Positions 21,895-33,391 of a stretch of DNA of 64,000 bases are shown here, in pieces; position 1 is the stretch's first letter; the number at the start of each line of letters is the position of its first letter. The translations under genes were made by a program, and so were the position numbers. The DNA comes from Chaenocephalus aceratus (taxonomy: Eukaryota; Chordata; Actinopteri; Perciformes; Channichthyidae): positions 1,516,604 through 1,580,603 of the forward strand of contig CM043791.1 of the NCBI GenBank assembly GCA_023974075.1, written 5' to 3'. The notes under the pieces are model-generated. The model did not search any database. It was not told the DNA's origin and was given only the letters and a program-made list of their open reading frames with translations.

Positions 21895-22210
21895 GGTACG
21901 TCCACACGGCAGCGTCGCGTTGAAGCTTGCCGGTGGGCGTGTCTGGGGTGTGACCAACAACCAATCACATTAATCTCCCGCCACGGACACACAAGCACGC
22001 GGTTTGATTGGCTAGCGCTTGTACTGGCATATGATTTGATTGGCTTCCGTCGAAGCTTGAAAAGTTGAACTTTTCTCAACTTTTGAAGCGAGCAACGGAG
22101 GCAAAGCGACGTAACCACAATGCAGTTCGGCAAAGCCTGACGTCACCCCATTCAAAGTGAATGGGAAGCGTCTCCGTTGAAGCACGCGACGCTGCCGTGT
22201 GGACGTACCG
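21895..22210. mobile_element. Harbinger-type MITE with TAA duplication
   Basis: Perfect terminal inverted repeats starting CGGTACGTCCACACGGCAGC, flanked by TAA at 21892-21894 and 22211-22213. Only 316 bp, with no coding capacity. The 3-bp TAA duplication is typical of PIF/Harbinger. It is inserted at the right edge of the YqaJ transposon. Confidence 0.8.
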
Positions 22211-22213
22211 TAA

Positions 22214-23134
22214 CTAGGGGTGTAACGGTATCCGTATTCGTCACGGTTCGGTGCATGCAGTCACACGACGAATACGCCTTTTTTTTTACGAATGGGAAAA
22301 AGTCTGTCATTCAGGGCAGTATCCATTACCATCCATCCATCCATCTTCTCCCGCTTATCCGTGGTCGGGTCGCGGGGGTAGCAGTTCCAGCAGAGAGCCC
22401 CAAACTTTCTTTTCCCTGGCGACATCAACCAGCTCTGACTGGGGGATCCCAAGGCGCTCCCAGGCCAGCGAAGAGATATAATCCCTCCGCCTGGTCCTAG
22501 GTCTACCCCTTGGTCTCTTCCCAGCTGGACGTGCCTGGAACACCTCCCTAGGGAGGCGCCCAGGTGGCATCCTAACTAGGTGCCCGAACCACCTCAACTG
22601 GCTCCTTTTGACGCGAAGGAGGAGCGGCTCAACTCCGAGTCCCTCCCTGATGACCGAACCTCTCACCTTATCCCTAAGGGAGACACCAGCCACCCTGCGG
22701 AGAAAACCCATCTCGGCCGCTTGTATCCATTACACTATATATAATCCAGGGGAAGGTATTGCGCATAAAAGCTGTCAGCCACCCTTAAACAACAAATGAA
22801 GAAGAAGAAAACATAACAAAACGAACAAAATACAAGAAGAAGAAAAGTTAGTAGTTACATAAGTTGTTTGACATCAGCCATTATAGATAATATGGCCATC
22901 TGAGTGTGTGTGGTACTGTTTGTCGTTTGTTTTTAACTGTGTAATAAAGTTAATTATTGAAAATGTTAGATTTCCTTATTTTTGTACTGAAACTTACACT
23001 ACTGTTCAAAATAAATAAAAAACAAACCTTGAATTATGCATTTGGGACTTCTTTTTTATTTTTCTTGTTGTAACGAACTCGTACCGAACCGTGACCCCCA
23101 AACCGAGGTACGTACCAAACCGTGAATTTTGTGA
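22214..23134. mobile_element. hAT-like element, right terminus missing
   Basis: Starts CTAGGGGTGTAACGGTATCC and near its right side has CGTACCGAACCGTGACCCCC and GTACCAAACCGTGAATTTT, words usual in teleost hAT elements with these ends. The expected closing inverted repeat is absent after 23134. Hosts a Rex3 fragment. Confidence 0.65.
22330..22722 (-). mobile_element. 5'-truncated Rex3 LINE, copy 2
   Basis: 393 bp corresponding to the last part of Rex3 copy 1 (about 8350-8740), in reverse orientation, with CCATCC tail repeats. Flanked by GTATCCATTAC at 22319-22329 and 22723-22733. Only a handful of base differences from copy 1, so both insertions are young. Encodes only the terminal RTE domain. 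Confidence 0.93.
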
Positions 23135-26100
23135 ACGCTCGTGAGCGCCGTGTTATGCATGCCCACTGCACCTTGCTGGAGCGCACACAGCGTAAAGCAA
23201 AAACTTGCAGACATTTCAATGATTTGTACGGCAAAGTTAGGTTTGGAAACGATATCATTTCCTTTTTGGCGGGCGTGCATAACACTGGAGCCTCGCTGCC
23301 GGGAAACGTTGGTGCTGTTCCGAGTTTGTTCTAATCTGTCAAAATGACTGACTGCTTTCAGATTTGTCCGTCATTGTTAAAAGAAAATCCGTCATAGACG
23401 GAAAATATTCGGTTAACGTGACCTCTGGGGCAGCTATCATATTTTCCATATTTCTAGAGAATATGTTGTATGTGGCAAGGTTTCAATAAAGGATTATGTT
23501 TGCTTTTTGTTTATTGTTCCTATTGACATTTATTGAAATGTAAATGTCTGAATTGGGTGAAGGCTTACATTGACCTTAAAATGATAAAGATATAATATAA
23601 CTGTTAAAGCATTGATGAGGAAAGATAGTATGAGCCACTTCTCATACTGGTATATGGCAATAGGAATCTATATCTTTTTACTCAGCTTGCTTTAGCAATA
23701 CCAGGCCAGTAAAAATAAGGGAACATATAAGATTCAACATCCATTGAATACAAAAATAAATTAGATAAAGTTTGTCCTGAGAGTATGCTGGAGGACAGAC
23801 AATTCAATAATTCACTCATTCAGTCATTGGGATTGTGCCCAGCATCATTCACAACAATCTGTGTATTAAATTGTAAAATATCATGTTAAATAAAAGTTAT
23901 AATGAGTATACATCTGAGAATAAAAACAAGCTTAACTGATGTACTTGTTTAGTAGATCTCTGGCCCTTCAATTGTAGCTTTTGACTGGGGAATTCTGAGT
24001 TGATTGGTTAATCTATAATTGAATCTCTTTATTTAACAGATTTTGTTGTTCATAATTTATCATAATTATTTTTATTATGATTTATAATACAGACACCGAG
24101 CAAGAGAAATATAAATTTAGTTATAATAAAAAGTGTACTGTCCTAAACAAACCAGTAAACCTTAAATAAACAAAAATATAACGTTTTATTTGTAGATACT
24201 GTACTGTGTTTTCCCCCTTACCTTATAAGGCTTATCTTAAGGCAGAGTGCAGTATGTTCTTGTTTAGGGCATTTTATTGTACTGTATGGTGAATGCATAT
24301 ATAGCCTTTACATCACCCAGTCTGTCTGGCACCTGGACAAGTTTGATTTTCTTATCCATCAACGTAGCCTACCTGTTTCTCCCTTTGAGTAATTTTGCTG
24401 TTTGTGTGAACAAATATTCATAAAGTACTTATTTATAGAATCCTAAGTTGTAAACTTCTTAATAGAGCGACAAAGTATAACTGTGTAAAGTATAAGTATA
24501 ACTGTGGTTTCATTCTTGACCTTCAGCGAGATAAGCAAAATAAGGCAGACATGGATCATTCTCAGAGCATTTATACTATCTTCTTTCACAGTTTAGCCAC
24601 ACTCACAGGTTTTGACCTTTTGAGACTGATTTACATTATGTCAGGTAAATTGCGACATCTAGTGGTTTTGATGTGAACAGTTTATTACACATGGACTGTG
24701 TAAAGATCATTAAAGATTCATTTTGCGATGTTTAACCAGACACGAACACGCTCACATTTAGACGTAGTGGGGTGAAACATCTATGGGGTAGAACTACATT
24801 ACCAACAATTCGTTTATGGGTAATGTTCTTAATGTTCATTGATATCGTATTTTAATAAACAAGTATGTAACAAGGAGTAGGCCTATTAGCCTACGGCAAG
24901 TGGACATTGCTGATATGTTGCATTTGAGGCATATGGTTTAAAACTGAGAGGAAATTTGAGCCCTGGTCGTATAAGGTTAAAAACATTTGTGAATCTAATT
25001 AATTAAATCCTTTTCTTGGAAGTTTGTTTCGCGTATCTTCTGAAATACACTATTTAGATCTGAACACTCCTTCAAATGTGTATCCGACACACTTATTTCT
25101 ACGAGTTATTTGTATTCTGTCTGGTTGTACACGGATTTAACAAGAACATGTGAATGCAACACATTCTCGAGGGAGCGGTGGCGGTCTCTTTGAAGTTTAA
25201 TTTAACGGCTGGAGTTGAGGCATATAAACCGCCTTCTGAGGTAGGCAAACGATTAAGTTATTTCAAAACTTATATGCATGACATTACGATATTTTATATT
25301 ACAAGTTATACGTCGGTCAATATTAATAATTTGTGTGAAATGAATTACCCGTTTGAACCGCGAACATATACGGTGGAATTGGAAAGGACAGAAAGGCAGG
25401 TTGTTAGGCTGCTCATTGTGTAGCCATTGTGTTTACGAAATTGCGACAATTTGCTTTTAGTTCCTGCTTGATTACTACTAGTATATAATACTAGACTAGA
25501 TGTGAATAGACTAATGTTAATCCATGTCATTCTCCCAAGAAGTATAACTATCAACGTGATACTGTTAGGCAGGGGCAGGGACGGACTGGCCATTGGGAAT
25601 ACCGGGAGTTTTCCCGGTGGGCCGGTACCGAAGTGGGCCGGTCGGACAATTCACTAGCACCTGAGTTATGATCGGTCATAATTAAGATGTTTACAGTGAG
25701 ATGTGCTCACATACTTTTGGCAATACTCGCGCAGCCCAACAAATGAACTGAGATTTCCACACAATTTGAAGGTTGGATATTTGTAAAATAAATAAATGGT
25801 GTGTACATTAATAAGTAACCACTAAGCTGCAGCACACTCCTTGGCAAAGCATCAAACACCACTGCATATTCTTTTGGTGTATCCGGTAAATCAAATGTAG
25901 AGAGGAATTCATTAAATGTTAGTAATTGCCCATCAACAAGTTGTCTAACTAATACAATATCATGTTCAACCCATCTTTCATAATATAGAGATTTTATTTT
26001 ATATTGAATATTACTGTTGTTCCAAATGTAATAATTGGTCGGTGAAAAACTGGAAATGAGTTTCAGGCCAGCAGGCCTTTCTTATGAAAGTGTGATAATG

Positions 26101-26198
26101 TTATAGGCAACTTAATATTATAATCACATTGAAGTAGAAATGTAACTCTGCCTGTTAAGCCTACCGTGTTTCATGCTGGAGAGTAATTACCTTCACGT
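23135..26198. other. Long gene-free stretch
   Basis: No coding exon recognised. 23135-23460 is GC-richer and may be a remnant of the adjacent hAT. 25575-25650 (GGGACGGACTGGCC...GGGCCGG) is the left end of another hAT-like repeat. The remainder is AT-rich and featureless to me. Confidence 0.5.
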
Positions 26199-26375
26199 CA
26201 GAGATGGAAGAAGTACTCAGATCTTGTAATTGAGTATTAGAAGTATCAGAGTGTAGGAATACTCTTTTTCAAGTAAAAGTCCTGCAATCAAAATATTACT
26301 CAAGTGTAGAAGTACAAAGTAGCAAAACATTGAAATACTCTTCAAAGTACCTCCAAAGGGTACTAAAGTATAGAG
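26199..26375. repeat. hAT-like repeat (AAGTACT family), partial copy
   Basis: GATGGAAGAAGTACTCAGATCTT followed by AGTAAAAGTCCTGCAATCAAAA. Reverse orientation relative to 31246-31765 and truncated on its right side. Confidence 0.65.
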
Positions 26376-28189
26376 TTGAATACATCCACTTATTGACAAT
26401 ACACCACTGCTTTACGTATACAGTTTGTGGTAATATCATATCATAAATATCTGTAATTAACTTTTACCAAGTAAAGTATAGCACATCTCTTAAGAAACCT
26501 AATACGAGCTAAATCAGTGAACTTTACAAATTGACCATCAACCGATATGTGAGCCCGTTTTGTGTCCCATACGCTTCATTGCAGCTTCTACCCAGAAGCT
26601 GTGTTCCAGCAGGCCGAGGTTTCTGTTGCATGTAGGAGGTGCTGCCTCTACATGTCTACTATAGTCTACTATATCTGCCCACTCAGATCCTGTCACTGTC
26701 GACAGACGCATCAGAGAGCTCAGTACACCACATGTTTCTAAACAAGACATTGGAGATAGCGTTATTGTTAACGGGGTAGACATGTTTCTTTGGGCCCCCC
26801 TCATTTTAGAACAAAACAGCATAACAATTAGACAGAGTTTAAGAAACACATATACATTCATATTACATATTACATTTGATTATGTCAATGTTTGTCGCTT
26901 AAGTCTTTTCAGTCGTACTGTTGGGTTTAGAATATGAATGGTACTTGTGACAAAGGACTTAGGACAGAGTTAACAGGGTTATTATGCACATGCATTATTT
27001 GTTCTCCGGGGAATACACTATACTGTCCTGTCCTCTTATTCATATACAGAGTAGTCACTTGCTTGACTTAGTAGACCTTTGTAGATGCACTTTACATCCA
27101 TCACGTCCGTCTCCCAGGGCCAGGGCCAGATGTTACATCTTCATCGTGAACAAATAGTTATGTTAAAAACATGATAGGGAAGAAATGACTCAGAATCTTA
27201 ATCAGTCAAAGTCAACTATATTGTCAATCTCAAAATGTTTGTACACACAGAAAGATGGAAATAGTGTTTCCCACAATGAGCAAAGCTCCAGGAAGCTGTT
27301 CAGTAAAACACATGGAAGCAGATCTGTTTGTAATCCAGGGCACACGTCACAGATTGATATATGCAGCCTTTCTTTGACACCTCGAATGGAAGCATGACAC
27401 ACACTTCCACACAGCGCAGTGTGTGTCACTGAATGCTTTGACATGTCACCATATGTGTCATGTTGGAGGGTCGCGTAAAACAACACTCCCCCCACATCAT
27501 CATCATCATCATCATCATCAAAAAACATCATTTCAGATGACTGCTGTTCACATCTTCACTGGAGAATAACACATGAACCCCCGATGGAAGGTAGTTTGGG
27601 AAAACCCAATGACAGAACACTCAGACTAATGAACAATTATTTTCATCATCAATAAATCTGCTGATCATTTCATTCATTCATTCATGGAACTTTAGTCAAA
27701 CATTAAAAAGTATTTTTCAGCAAGACCGATTGAACTTGATTGTTTTCAGTTTAAAAGCACACGGACATAGAAACAGAATAGAGCTGAACAACATTCACAT
27801 TGGAGAATCTAGAGTTTTGCTGAGATAACTCAAAATAAAATAATATCAAAATACTTGCTACTAATCTTATTCCGATGTCTGTTTCTGAAAGAAAGCTGGA
27901 AATAAAGTCAAACACTACACAGATGTAATGTCTGCCTTTTCTTCATTTGAGTTCTTGTACATGATGCAAATAGGATCTTGCAAAAGAATATTCTTTTAAT
28001 TTACTTTTTAAATAAATAAAACATTTTATGATCACATTCTTTGCAACTTGTCCCTCTTCTACACACCTGTCTCATGGAGTATTTGCAAAGTGTTTTTTCT
28101 GCTGTGTTTATATACATACCAGCAGTGTCAGACTAATATACACCTGCTGACTGTAACTCTGCCCCTTCCTCTTTCTGTTGAGCAGAGCC
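26376..28189. other. Sequence upstream of the unnamed plus-strand gene
   Basis: A 107-codon minus-strand frame at 26538-26861 begins with a hydrophobic stretch but matches nothing I know. 27180-27330 contains a LINE-tail-like GTCAACTATATTGTCAATCTC, also seen inverted near 19485. 27494-27520 is an (ATC)n run. A 5' UTR exon of the downstream gene could lie here, since its first coding exon follows an acceptor-like CTGTTGAGCAG. Confidence 0.4.
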
Positions 28190-30488
28190 ATGAGCGACTG
28201 GGAGGAGACGCACTTCTACGAGGCGTGGAACTGGACTCCTGGAATAGGAAAAAGAAAAAAGAACCCTAAAAAGGACAAGAAATGTCCAAAACGTCAAAAC
28301 GACCTTACAATAAAAGCTGATGAGAATATCCCAAAAAAAAGAAAAAGAAACATTCGAAATTTAAAGAAGCAATGGGCGTGAGGAAAGAGAAGAAAAAAGA
28401 TAAAAATAAAGTAGCCTTGGAACCTGGGGAGCGTTTTATACTTCCACAGGGCAGCAGTGCAACGTCACATGTTGAACACACTGCAACATCAAAGCCACCC
28501 GGTGGTGAGAAGCTGAAGTCTGACTGCAGTAAGAAAAGCAAAAGAAAAAAGAATGTGGCATTTGACTTAACACCTGGCAACATCGCAGTGAAACGTCCTA
28601 AATGGTTCTCTTCATCTGAGCAGAGGCCCACAAAGAGCATCCTCACCGAGCCTGAAGCTGTGAGAGACAGTGGGAGCTGTGCGCAGGCGTACGAGTCCCA
28701 ATGTGAGGACATGCACAGCCAGGACCTGTTCATCACCCAGAAGACTTTCAGAACACCGCCGTCTGAGTCTTCCAGCGGCGAAACCAGTGACAAAGCTCCT
28801 ATGACTAGTCCTCATAGGCTGACACCTCGAGACGAGCTGCACACATGTCTGCCCTGGGTAGACCCGCAGTGTGGAGGGTCATACAACAAAGTACAGGTCC
28901 AGCAACAGCCCAGAGAGACCAACACGCATGTGCAGAAGACACACACAGTGCAGGTGTGTTTCAAACCAGAAGTGGAGGGAGAGGCGCTGAAGAAAGCAGG
29001 TCAGAACACCAGGAAGGGCAAGTCATCTATTCAGACACCGGTGTATTTACACCTTGCTGATGAGAACAAAGTGCCACACCCTTCACGTGTAAAGCCTGCT
29101 GTGGTGAAGAAACACCTGCAGGAGACAACTGGTTTAGAGAAAACATGGACACCTGCATCGTGTCCATCAGAACCACCGGTGCCTCGCCACAGGTCCATGG
29201 AAACCACTTCAACACAGACAGAAAACTTCTTCACGTTGGAACTGTGCTCTTACCTCAAGTTCTACGAGAGCACGAGAGTGGCTGCTCATCGTGACCAATT
29301 GAAAGCGTTGGACCTGAGCCTGCCGCAGAGGGCCCGGACAGACCTCGGGATGCGTCTGTCACCGCTCGGAGGGGTCAGAGGCGACGACCACACAGAGCCC
29401 AGCGTGCATGACTGCGGTGGTTCAGACAGGACAGAGGCAGAGCTCTCTGGACAGCAGTGGTCCCCAGACGTGACCACCTCCAGCGAGGACGAGCCCCCCG
29501 GGCGCTCCGGCAAGCTGGACCTGACCCAGGTGACACCACAGGAACCACCCCGCCCCATGCATCCACCACACACCCTGCATCTCATAACAGCTTGTACTGT
29601 TTATAATGCTGGCACTGAATTCACCTTTTGACCCTTTTGTAAAAATAGGGTTTGACGAAGAGAAAATACTATTTTGATGCTTCTTGAATTACACTACCTT
29701 TTGACGAGCTAAGCAGTATTTCATCACTGCTCTGACAATCAAAGAATAGTGCCGTGTGCACCCAGTCTGACCCGGCAACACAAAGGTGGGGTCACCAGTG
29801 AGAGCTGGAGCTACCATCGTATAGTTTGCATCACTTGCTTCTTCGTTAACCTGCAGTAGGTAACCATGTGAATACAAATACTTACTCAAAAGACAATGAC
29901 TTGCATTTAAAATACAAACATACGTTTCTGAAGTGAACTTGTATACAACCACAAATGAGCATTGTGTCTTTTGTGTGGAAATGATACAAACACCAGATGA
30001 GTGACACAAGCGTCAGTAACGCTTAGGTCTTTCTGACGAACAGAACAAGTTATATCTGAACAGAACTCTGAAAGCACTTTTGTCAATCTGTCACTCCAAA
30101 ATATAAAACTCTAAAAACAAAAAGTATATCATATGGTGTGTTCAAAGGTGCCTGTGAGACGATGTGGGACACCAAGCAGCCATTGTGTCTGCCCCCGGCT
30201 GAGAGCATGGACTCCTCGTTCCCTCGTCTCTCAAACTGTTATTCCTTCCTACTGATGGACATGGGTTCGACGTTGTCTCTATAATAAGCAACGCCTCGCG
30301 GTAAGGCGTGTGTGTGCCACTGGTTGATAACAACGTGACTCTTGTGTCTCCAGGTGAGGGCCGTCCAGATGAGACTCAATGAGTCTTTCTTCTTCAAGAC
30401 CAAAGGAGAGGGAGGGTCCCCCCGCCCGGAGTCTCCACTGATGAAGCTGGCTCAGGGCCGAGAGCTGAAAGGCAGGAAGAGACACTGA
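28190..30488 (+). CDS. Unrecognised lysine-rich protein, two exons, frame break in A-run
   Basis: Starts at 28190, right after an acceptor-like TTGAGCAG: MSDWEETHFYEAWNW, then very Lys-rich. This frame stops at 28381. The open frame then runs in the -1 phase through KKHSKFKEAMGVRKEKKK to 29529. The switch coincides with CCCAAAAAAAAG at 28330-28341. At 29529 a CAG|GTGACA donor leads to acceptor TGTCTCCAG and exon 30354-30488 (VRAVQMRLNESFFFKTKGEG...KGRKRH, stop), phase 0 on both sides. Total is about 490 residues. Composition is polar, with basic patches (KSKRKKN) suggesting a nuclear protein. A conserved-looking TSTQTENFFTLELCSYLKFYE precedes the splice site. I recognise no domain and assign no function. 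The clean splice phases and about 400 open codons argue for a real gene; the frame break may be an assembly error, a pseudogene mutation or recoding. Confidence 0.7.
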
Positions 30489-31245
30489 CCCACCGTGGGT
30501 ACTGTGAGGGGCGCTTTGACGTCTGGACAGTCTTCAAGAGGCTCGCGTTAGAGAAGGGCCATGTATAGTTTTACAGTTCACTAGAACAACACTTCATCTG
30601 GAGGTGTACAACGTGTGGTTAGAAGCTGTGACGCAACATTTCATAACACAAAGAAGGTTCAGGTCATCCTGTTGGATGGAAACATGAAACACACAAAGTA
30701 GTCCTCTTGAACAATAAGAGAAAAGCTCGGCCGAAAAATGAACTAATGGAGAAAAATGACAAACTGTATGCGTTCTTTTGTATGCGTTTGAATGTTCAAG
30801 TCAGACTTCCCTCTGCCAGTGTAAAGGCTTTAAGTGCAGAGGTCGTGTGTTATCACAAAGGACGTTTGGAAGGTTGCAGGAATTCCGACATCAAGTTGTA
30901 GTCGTGCTTTGTTCATCGCCAGTTACAAGTGAAAGCATGTCTTTTATCAAGTGTATTTATTGTGTCGGATTAGTCCTGACTGTACACTATGTAACGTATA
31001 CAGTCTTCTTGTTGTGTGTTTTATATTACACAGTGATGCTTCAATACTAAGTGGTGTACTCTTCTTTATTAATGTCTCCTCAAGCTATTTGTTACAGGAC
31101 ACACACACATCACTTTTCTAACCATCTCTTCTCGTACATCTTCATACAGGGGACCACTACTCAAAGAAACATCATCCTAGTATTCCTGCCAGTTATTACT
31201 CACAGCCGCTCTTCACCATTAACTGCCCATATCCCTGTTACCCGC
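30489..31245. other. 3' flank of the unnamed gene
   Basis: Probably 3' UTR at first. No strong AATAAA close to the stop and no repeat recognised. Confidence 0.4.
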
Positions 31246-31765
31246 AGAGGTCGGAAGTAACTAAGTACAGTACTTAAGTACAATGTTGAGATACTTGTAC
31301 TTTACTTGATCATTTCAATGTTTTGCTACTTTGTTCTTCTACTCCACTACAGTCCAGAGGTAACTGGTGTACTTCTACTCCACTACGTGTATGTAATCCC
31401 TTTAGTTACTTCTCAGATGTGGATGAATGATGTGAAATATAACCAAGTGTTGAATCAGACTTTAGTTCCACCTGGAGTAAATCCACCAGCTACCCTGCAG
31501 TCTACAAAGTACTTCAGACTAGCTGCACCTTCACCAGCTCTGAGAACACTTTCATGATCAATCATTATAAAACATATCATATATATTATTCTGAAATGGA
31601 CCAATCTGCACAACGACTACTTTTACTGTCTTTCACTATATTTAGATGAGAATACTTTTCTACTTTCACTTGAGGAACATTTTGAATGCAGGACTTTAAC
31701 AGAGTATTCCTACACTCTGGTACTTCTACTTCAGTAGAAGATCTGAGTACTTTCCCCACCTCTGG
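31246..31765. repeat. hAT-like repeat (AAGTACT family), complete copy
   Basis: GCAGAGGTCGGAAGTAACTAAGTACAG at the left and GATCTGAGTACTTTCCCCACCTCTGG at the right form imperfect inverted ends. The interior (31400-31610) is nearly identical to 59770-59985, which shows recent amplification. Confidence 0.75.
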
Positions 31766-31890
31766 ATCCCCAACTTAATATGTATTAAAGCAGTATTTCA
31801 TTCTATATGTGGATAAAGCAACCTTTTCAGTTTTAAACTATGAAGGCTGTGCATGTACTGTATCGATTTGATGTCAAACTTCTAATGCCT

Positions 31891-31949
31891 TTTATTAACC
31901 AAGAAACAAACGAGGTGCAGAAACGTAAGATGACAGCAGGTGATTTATT
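31891..31949 (-). terminator. Poly(A) signals for the PYURF-PIGY transcript
   Basis: Two AATAAA hexamers on the minus strand (31949-31944 and 31896-31891), 35 and 88 nt past the PIGY stop codon. Confidence 0.6.
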
Positions 31950-31983
31950 GGTACTGCCGTGTTTTCAGGTCGAACAGAACATG

Positions 31984-32202
31984 CTAGTTATGTCTGAAGA
32001 GCTTGATCCCGATCCAGCTCCAGAGGTGGAAGAAGACGTAGACGGGGATGGTGACGGGCAGCAGCAGGCTGTAGAAGCACACACTGCTGCTGCTGGTGCA
32101 GCCCTGAGGGAAGTTCTCATCCACTGCAGCCGAGTAGAAGAGGCCGAAGAGAGACACGATGGGCACCAGCCCCACCAGCACGGACAGGGAGAACATGCGC
32201 AC
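31984..32202 (-). CDS. pigy: PIG-Y, GPI-GlcNAc transferase subunit
   Basis: Small ER membrane subunit of the complex (with PIGA, PIGC, PIGH, PIGP, PIGQ) that transfers GlcNAc to phosphatidylinositol, the first step of GPI-anchor synthesis. 72 codons in one exon: MRMFSLSVLVGLVPIVSLFG, a first membrane helix; the conserved loop ENFPQGCTSS; then a second helix with LLLPVTIPVYVFFHLW and the terminal GIKLFRHN. The human protein has 71 residues and the same plan. The ATG two codons downstream (MFSL) matches the mammalian start better, so the first two residues may not be used. It lies 79 nt after the PYURF stop in the same exon and strand, so it is expected to be translated from the shared two-cistron mRNA by reinitiation or leaky scanning. 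Confidence 0.96.
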   Translation of the reverse strand: MRMFSLSVLVGLVPIVSLFGLFYSAAVDENFPQGCTSSSSVCFYSLLLPVTIPVYVFFHLWSWIGIKLFRHN

Positions 32203-32281
32203 AGACGTCTGGGCCGCTACAGAACACTTGAGCCGTAAGTCGCTCTAATGTTAACAGTCTTTGTTGGGTCCGCTGGAGTTT

Positions 32282-32426
32282 CTACGCCTGCGTTGGAGTG
32301 GGGGAGGGGTCTGTGTGTTTCCGGATGAGTCTGGCGTCCTGAGGGATCATGTTAGGGATGCCGTCGATGATGGGGTAGGCGATACCGAGCTCCTCGTTGA
32401 TCAGCTCATTGGTCTCAGCTGCATAC
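32282..32426 (-). CDS. pyurf: PYURF (PREY) exon 2
   Basis: The second and last coding exon follows acceptor CCTGCTCAG and encodes YAAETNELINEELGIAYPI, then IDGIPNMIPQDARLIRKH and a short tail to TAG at 32284-32282. This is the highly conserved Trm112-like C-terminal half of PREY. It joins in phase to exon 1 at 45126 (AG|G completing Arg), giving 108 residues against 114 in human. PREY is a mitochondrial protein that stabilises SAM-dependent methyltransferases such as COQ5 and NDUFAF5. The PIGY ORF follows in the same exon. Confidence 0.95.
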
Positions 32427-33278
32427 CTGAGCAGGGACACAAGAAACATGGCTGTTCTTAAATACACACGACTCCCAATAGTCCTACAAACTCTAAGGAA
32501 AACAGTATGTAACTTTAACTCAAATAAATAAAGGAGAAATGTGTTTTAAGGTAAAGCAATTTAACGTATTCCCTCGACACCCGTTACTTTCCAGTGACAC
32601 AAAATTCATCTCGATGGTTCAAGAAATAACTATCGTTTTTAAATGTTGATAACTGAAGTAAAATGTGGTGATAATGTACATTCATGCATTTAAAAATCAC
32701 CACACAATATTTTGATACACATTTGAGTTATTTTGATTTACATGTGAATGTTTTTAACAACATTTGATGGAAATGCTTTTCAATGTCTATATTTAAATCA
32801 GAATTCATGTAGCGCTTCATTTTGTGTACTGACTAAACTTTGTCATGACAATTGGTAAATTAAACTCTGAAATGTTCTGGCGGCCGGGACATAATCAATA
32901 TTCCCCCGTTCAAACACAGGCTTTAGAGGACACTGCGCCTGAACCACACCAATGAAGCTACACTCATTACATGTACATATTTCTATGTAAGCTTTTTGGA
33001 AAATGCCTTCCTTTTAATAACTTAAGAGTAGTAAACAATATCATCATTATATATTTACTGCAGCACCCTTAGAGCCATTTATTTTATACGCAGGCATTAC
33101 ACGGACATGAAACTATACTAATAATAAAAGGAGTTTTCCACTTCTCGATGGCTGATGAATGTAATGTTACACTCATATGAACAACATTGTTCATATTTTG
33201 AGATCGCTTATTTCTTTTTATGATTAACATCTTAGAGAATAAGTAAAAAGGAATAAGAGAGCCGTGACGGTTATTATA

Positions 33279-33391
33279 CAAATAATTTAAAATCTCCATA
33301 TACCTGTTGTCAACTGTACGTGTGTGTCCTATTGTGACAATAGGACACACACGTACAGCTGACAACAGGTATGGAGATTTTAAATTATTTG
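33279..33391. repeat. Near-perfect palindrome, 55-57 bp arms, 1-nt centre
   Basis: The left arm 33279-33335 and right arm 33337-33391 are reverse complements with only a substitution and small length differences; the centre is G at 33336. The outer part is AATAATTTAAAATCTCCATA and the inner part GTACGTGTGTGTCCTATTGT. Transcribed as part of the PYURF intron it would form a long hairpin. Confidence 0.92.

Noticed and set aside
26538..26861. 107-codon minus-strand frame starting with a signal-peptide-like stretch
   Set aside because: No recognisable family, no splice sites or promoter tied to it, and it lies in ordinary AT-rich sequence. Not supported as a gene.
30255..30285. tRNA-like GGGTTCGAC word
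   Set aside because: No A box or cloverleaf can be formed around it.
31840..32238. 132-codon plus-strand frame
   Set aside because: It overlaps PIGY in antisense and has no features of its own.
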